Shown here piece by piece: positions 7,376 to 8,335 of a stretch of 8,335 nt of DNA (the stretch's first letter is position 1; every line of letters starts with the position of its first letter). The notes beneath the pieces were generated by a model, which saw nothing but the letters and a program-made list of their open reading frames with translations, did not search any database and was not told where the DNA came from. The stretch spans positions 1 to 8,335 of the forward strand of contig DAICZK010000060.1 of the NCBI GenBank assembly GCA_027311185.1. The letters are read 5' to 3'. The translations under genes were made by a program, and so were the position numbers. This DNA comes from Sulfuriferula sp. GTDB lineage: Bacteria; Pseudomonadota; Gammaproteobacteria; Burkholderiales; Sulfuriferulaceae.

Positions 7376-7407
7376 TTGAAAAAAACTTACATTTGTATAT
7401 ACTGATG
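7376..7407 (+). promoter_or_regulatory. Promoter and operator-like palindrome of brnT
   Basis: TTGAAA (7376-7381) and TATACT (7398-7403) are 16 bases apart, a good sigma-70-like pair. Transcription would begin at about 7410, which is the A of the brnT ATG, and no ribosome binding site precedes that ATG. A leaderless message is therefore possible. An 18-bp imperfect palindrome, CATTTGTATATACTGATG (7390-7407), overlaps the -10 element with six of eight symmetric positions. BrnA-type antitoxins are known to repress their own promoter, so this is a plausible operator. Confidence 0.5.
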
Positions 7408-7409
7408 TC

Positions 7410-7685
7410 ATGCAGGTAGAATTCAATCTGGATAAAGCCCAAGCCAATTTGGATAAACCTGGAGTGAGTTTTACAGAGGCAATGCTGGTTTTCCTCTATG
7501 CGCATCGGCTTGACGAGCCGGATAGGCGTAACGATTATGGTGAGGTCAGGCGTATTGCAATTAGCGAAATCGATGGTCGCGTGTTTGTAGTCGTATACAC
7601 TCCGCGTGGGGACGTGATCAGGCTAATCTCGGCGAGGAAGTCCAAAGAAAGAGAACTAAGGAAATATCGTGCATATCGAGCTTGA
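7410..7685 (+). CDS. brnT: BrnT-family ribonuclease toxin
   Basis: BrnT toxins are small RelE-fold ribonucleases that stop translation and are held in check by BrnA encoded just downstream. The 91 residues match the family in length and order: a start of the form EFNLDKAQANLDKPGVSF (4-21), a central acidic/arginine segment GEVRRIAI (44-51), the strand VFVVVYTPRGDVIRLISAR (58-76) and a basic C-terminal helix KSKERELRKYRAYRA (77-91). The usual family pattern after the first asparagine is KHGVSF; here the histidine is replaced by proline, which may affect activity. The ATG has no ribosome binding site and coincides with the predicted transcription start. The gene overlaps brnA by 17 bases. Base composition is richer in A/T than the recA side, as expected for acquired DNA. 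Confidence 0.85.
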   Translation: MQVEFNLDKAQANLDKPGVSFTEAMLVFLYAHRLDEPDRRNDYGEVRRIAISEIDGRVFVVVYTPRGDVIRLISARKSKERELRKYRAYRA

Positions 7686-7962
7686 CCCGAATAGGCAATA
7701 TAAGCTGAGCGATGAAACCAAAGCGCGTCTGGATGCGATAAACAATAATCAAATCGATAATTCGGATATTCCCGAATTATCAGATGAGTGGTTTTCGCGC
7801 GCGCGGCGCGGCCGTGAAATGCGAGTTCCGACCAAACATCAGATCAGCTTGCGGGTTGATGATGATGTTTACTCGGGGAGTCCCCGACATCGCAATATCC
7901 TCCGGGAATCGTCCAAAGGCCATCGGATCTTTCACGAACTAAAAGCACCTTGTTATCTTTAA
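7669..7962 (+). pseudogene. brnA: BrnA-like antitoxin, C-terminal DNA-binding domain lost
   Basis: The GTG start is supported by AAGGA at 7658-7662, six bases upstream. About the first 67 residues look like BrnA: ELSDEWFSRARRGRE (36-50), followed by KHQISLRVDDDV (56-67), which is the first strand of the ribbon-helix-helix fold. In intact BrnA proteins this strand is followed by two helices, with a pattern like WFK...GYQTRINAVLR. Here the frame instead runs into about 30 residues (YSGSPRHRNIL...) that are simply the opposite strand of the truncated Nudix gene, ending at 7962. The helices needed for dimerisation and DNA binding are absent. It may still make a toxin-binding N-terminal piece, or it may be dead. 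The join lies near 7870. Confidence 0.75.
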
Positions 7963-8197
7963 ACACTCCGCCTCTCACATCAACCTTTTGCGTCGCGTAA
8001 CCCTTTTCTTCTGAAATAATCATGGATAACCGCTCTATTGGGGTGTCCGTTTGCACAGTGAGTATTTCTTTTGCAATTTTTTGGATATTCTCGAATCGCT
8101 CACGATCAAACTGATCTTTAGTAAAAGCCAGCCCATTTTGAGAAATTGCTAATAATTGTTGTCCCCAAGTGAGCCATTCAATATTTCTAATTTCCAT
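7844..8197 (-). pseudogene. Nudix hydrolase with N-terminal Nudix_hydro_N-like domain, truncated within the Nudix box
   Basis: Read on the minus strand from ATG at 8197, with AGGA nine bases upstream, the first 109 codons resemble hydrolases of nucleoside diphosphates linked to another moiety. An N-terminal domain containing WGQQLLAISQNGLAFTKDQF (11-30) and DRERFENI precedes the start of a Nudix fold, RGGVFKDNKVLLVRE (75-89) and GLWTIPGGYCDVGDSPS (93-109). The Nudix box should continue with the REVxEExGU catalytic helix, but that part and everything after it are missing. The frame instead runs into brnA antisense sequence (KHHHQPAS) and stops at 7844. With the metal-binding glutamates gone it cannot be an active Nudix enzyme. 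Only about half of a normal protein remains. Confidence 0.8.
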
Positions 8198-8214
8198 TTT
8201 TGATAATCCTGTAA

Positions 8215-8335
8215 TGGTAACCCCCCATTTTTAGCAGGGGTCAGAAGTAGAATTAAGCGCCCATGGCCAGCCGTTGTTTTGGTGTCATCCCGCCCGGAGC
8301 CATGTGTGGGCGGTCATTATTGTAATCATATATCC
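8215..8335 (-). mobile_element. End of an IS3-type insertion sequence (continues beyond the window)
   Basis: The element appears to begin at TGGTAACCCCCCATTTTTAG (8215-8234). It starts with TG and carries the C-run typical of IS3-family termini, with the transposase C-terminus directly inside it. It is read on the minus strand. The other end lies outside the window, so the target duplication and exact boundary cannot be confirmed. It sits 17 bases upstream of the Nudix start codon, so it probably separated that gene from its promoter. Confidence 0.75.
8253..8335 (-). CDS. IS3-family transposase OrfB, C-terminal fragment (partial at window edge)
   Basis: The minus strand encodes 26 residues up to a TAA at 8253-8255: a segment beginning IYDYNNDRPHMAPGGMTP and ending QRLAMGA. 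This matches the well-known C-terminal end of the integrase-core transposases of IS3-family elements (pattern YNxxRPHxxLGGxTPxxxL). It lies downstream of the DDE catalytic residues, which would be outside the window. A related integrase family such as IS481 is a less likely alternative. The frame is open to the window edge. Confidence 0.85.
   Translation of the reverse strand, partial: IYDYNNDRPHMAPGGMTPKQRLAMGA

Noticed and set aside
1..8335. CRISPR array, tRNA or rRNA genes
   Set aside because: No regularly spaced direct repeats and no cloverleaf or rRNA-like sequence were seen on either strand.

Overview
The window reads as chromosomal DNA of a betaproteobacterium, possibly from the Gallionellaceae/Nitrosomonadales side. 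The class assignment rests on protein character (RecA, YebC, a RibB with a decayed RibA half) and on the gene orders ribE-ribBA-ribH-nusB-thiL-pgpA-pncC and pncC-recA-recX. The genus is a guess. Most of the window is ordinary housekeeping DNA with high coding density.

Positions 1-17 are the end of a short inverted-repeat element. Positions 108-5505 hold eight genes on the + strand, tightly packed and often overlapping: yebC (translation/transcription factor), ribE, ribBA (ribBX type) and ribH (riboflavin synthesis), nusB (antitermination), thiL (thiamine diphosphate synthesis), pgpA (phosphatidylglycerol synthesis) and pncC (NMN deamidase). At the pncC stop codon sits a 167-bp MITE-like element (5502-5668), whose termini match the repeat at the window start. 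It is followed by a well-formed promoter, recA and recX (5704-7297). RecX directly modulates RecA, so the pair forms a recombination/SOS module. No canonical LexA box is visible.

From about 7300 to the end the DNA is more A/T-rich and of accessory type. It holds a BrnT-like toxin with tandem promoter/operator-like sequences and a BrnA-like antitoxin whose ribbon-helix-helix domain is cut off. A Nudix hydrolase gene on the opposite strand is cut at the same junction (about 7870). The last stretch is the end of an IS3-type insertion sequence that runs out of the window. The convergent double truncation looks like a deletion or recombination scar.

I see no wholly new system. The points most worth a second look are the brnA/Nudix fusion scar with an apparently intact toxin, the MITE inserted exactly at a CTAG that contains the pncC stop codon, the RibA-like half lacking its zinc cysteines, the RecA tail poor in acidic residues, and repeats at both window edges, which suggest a contig broken at repeats.
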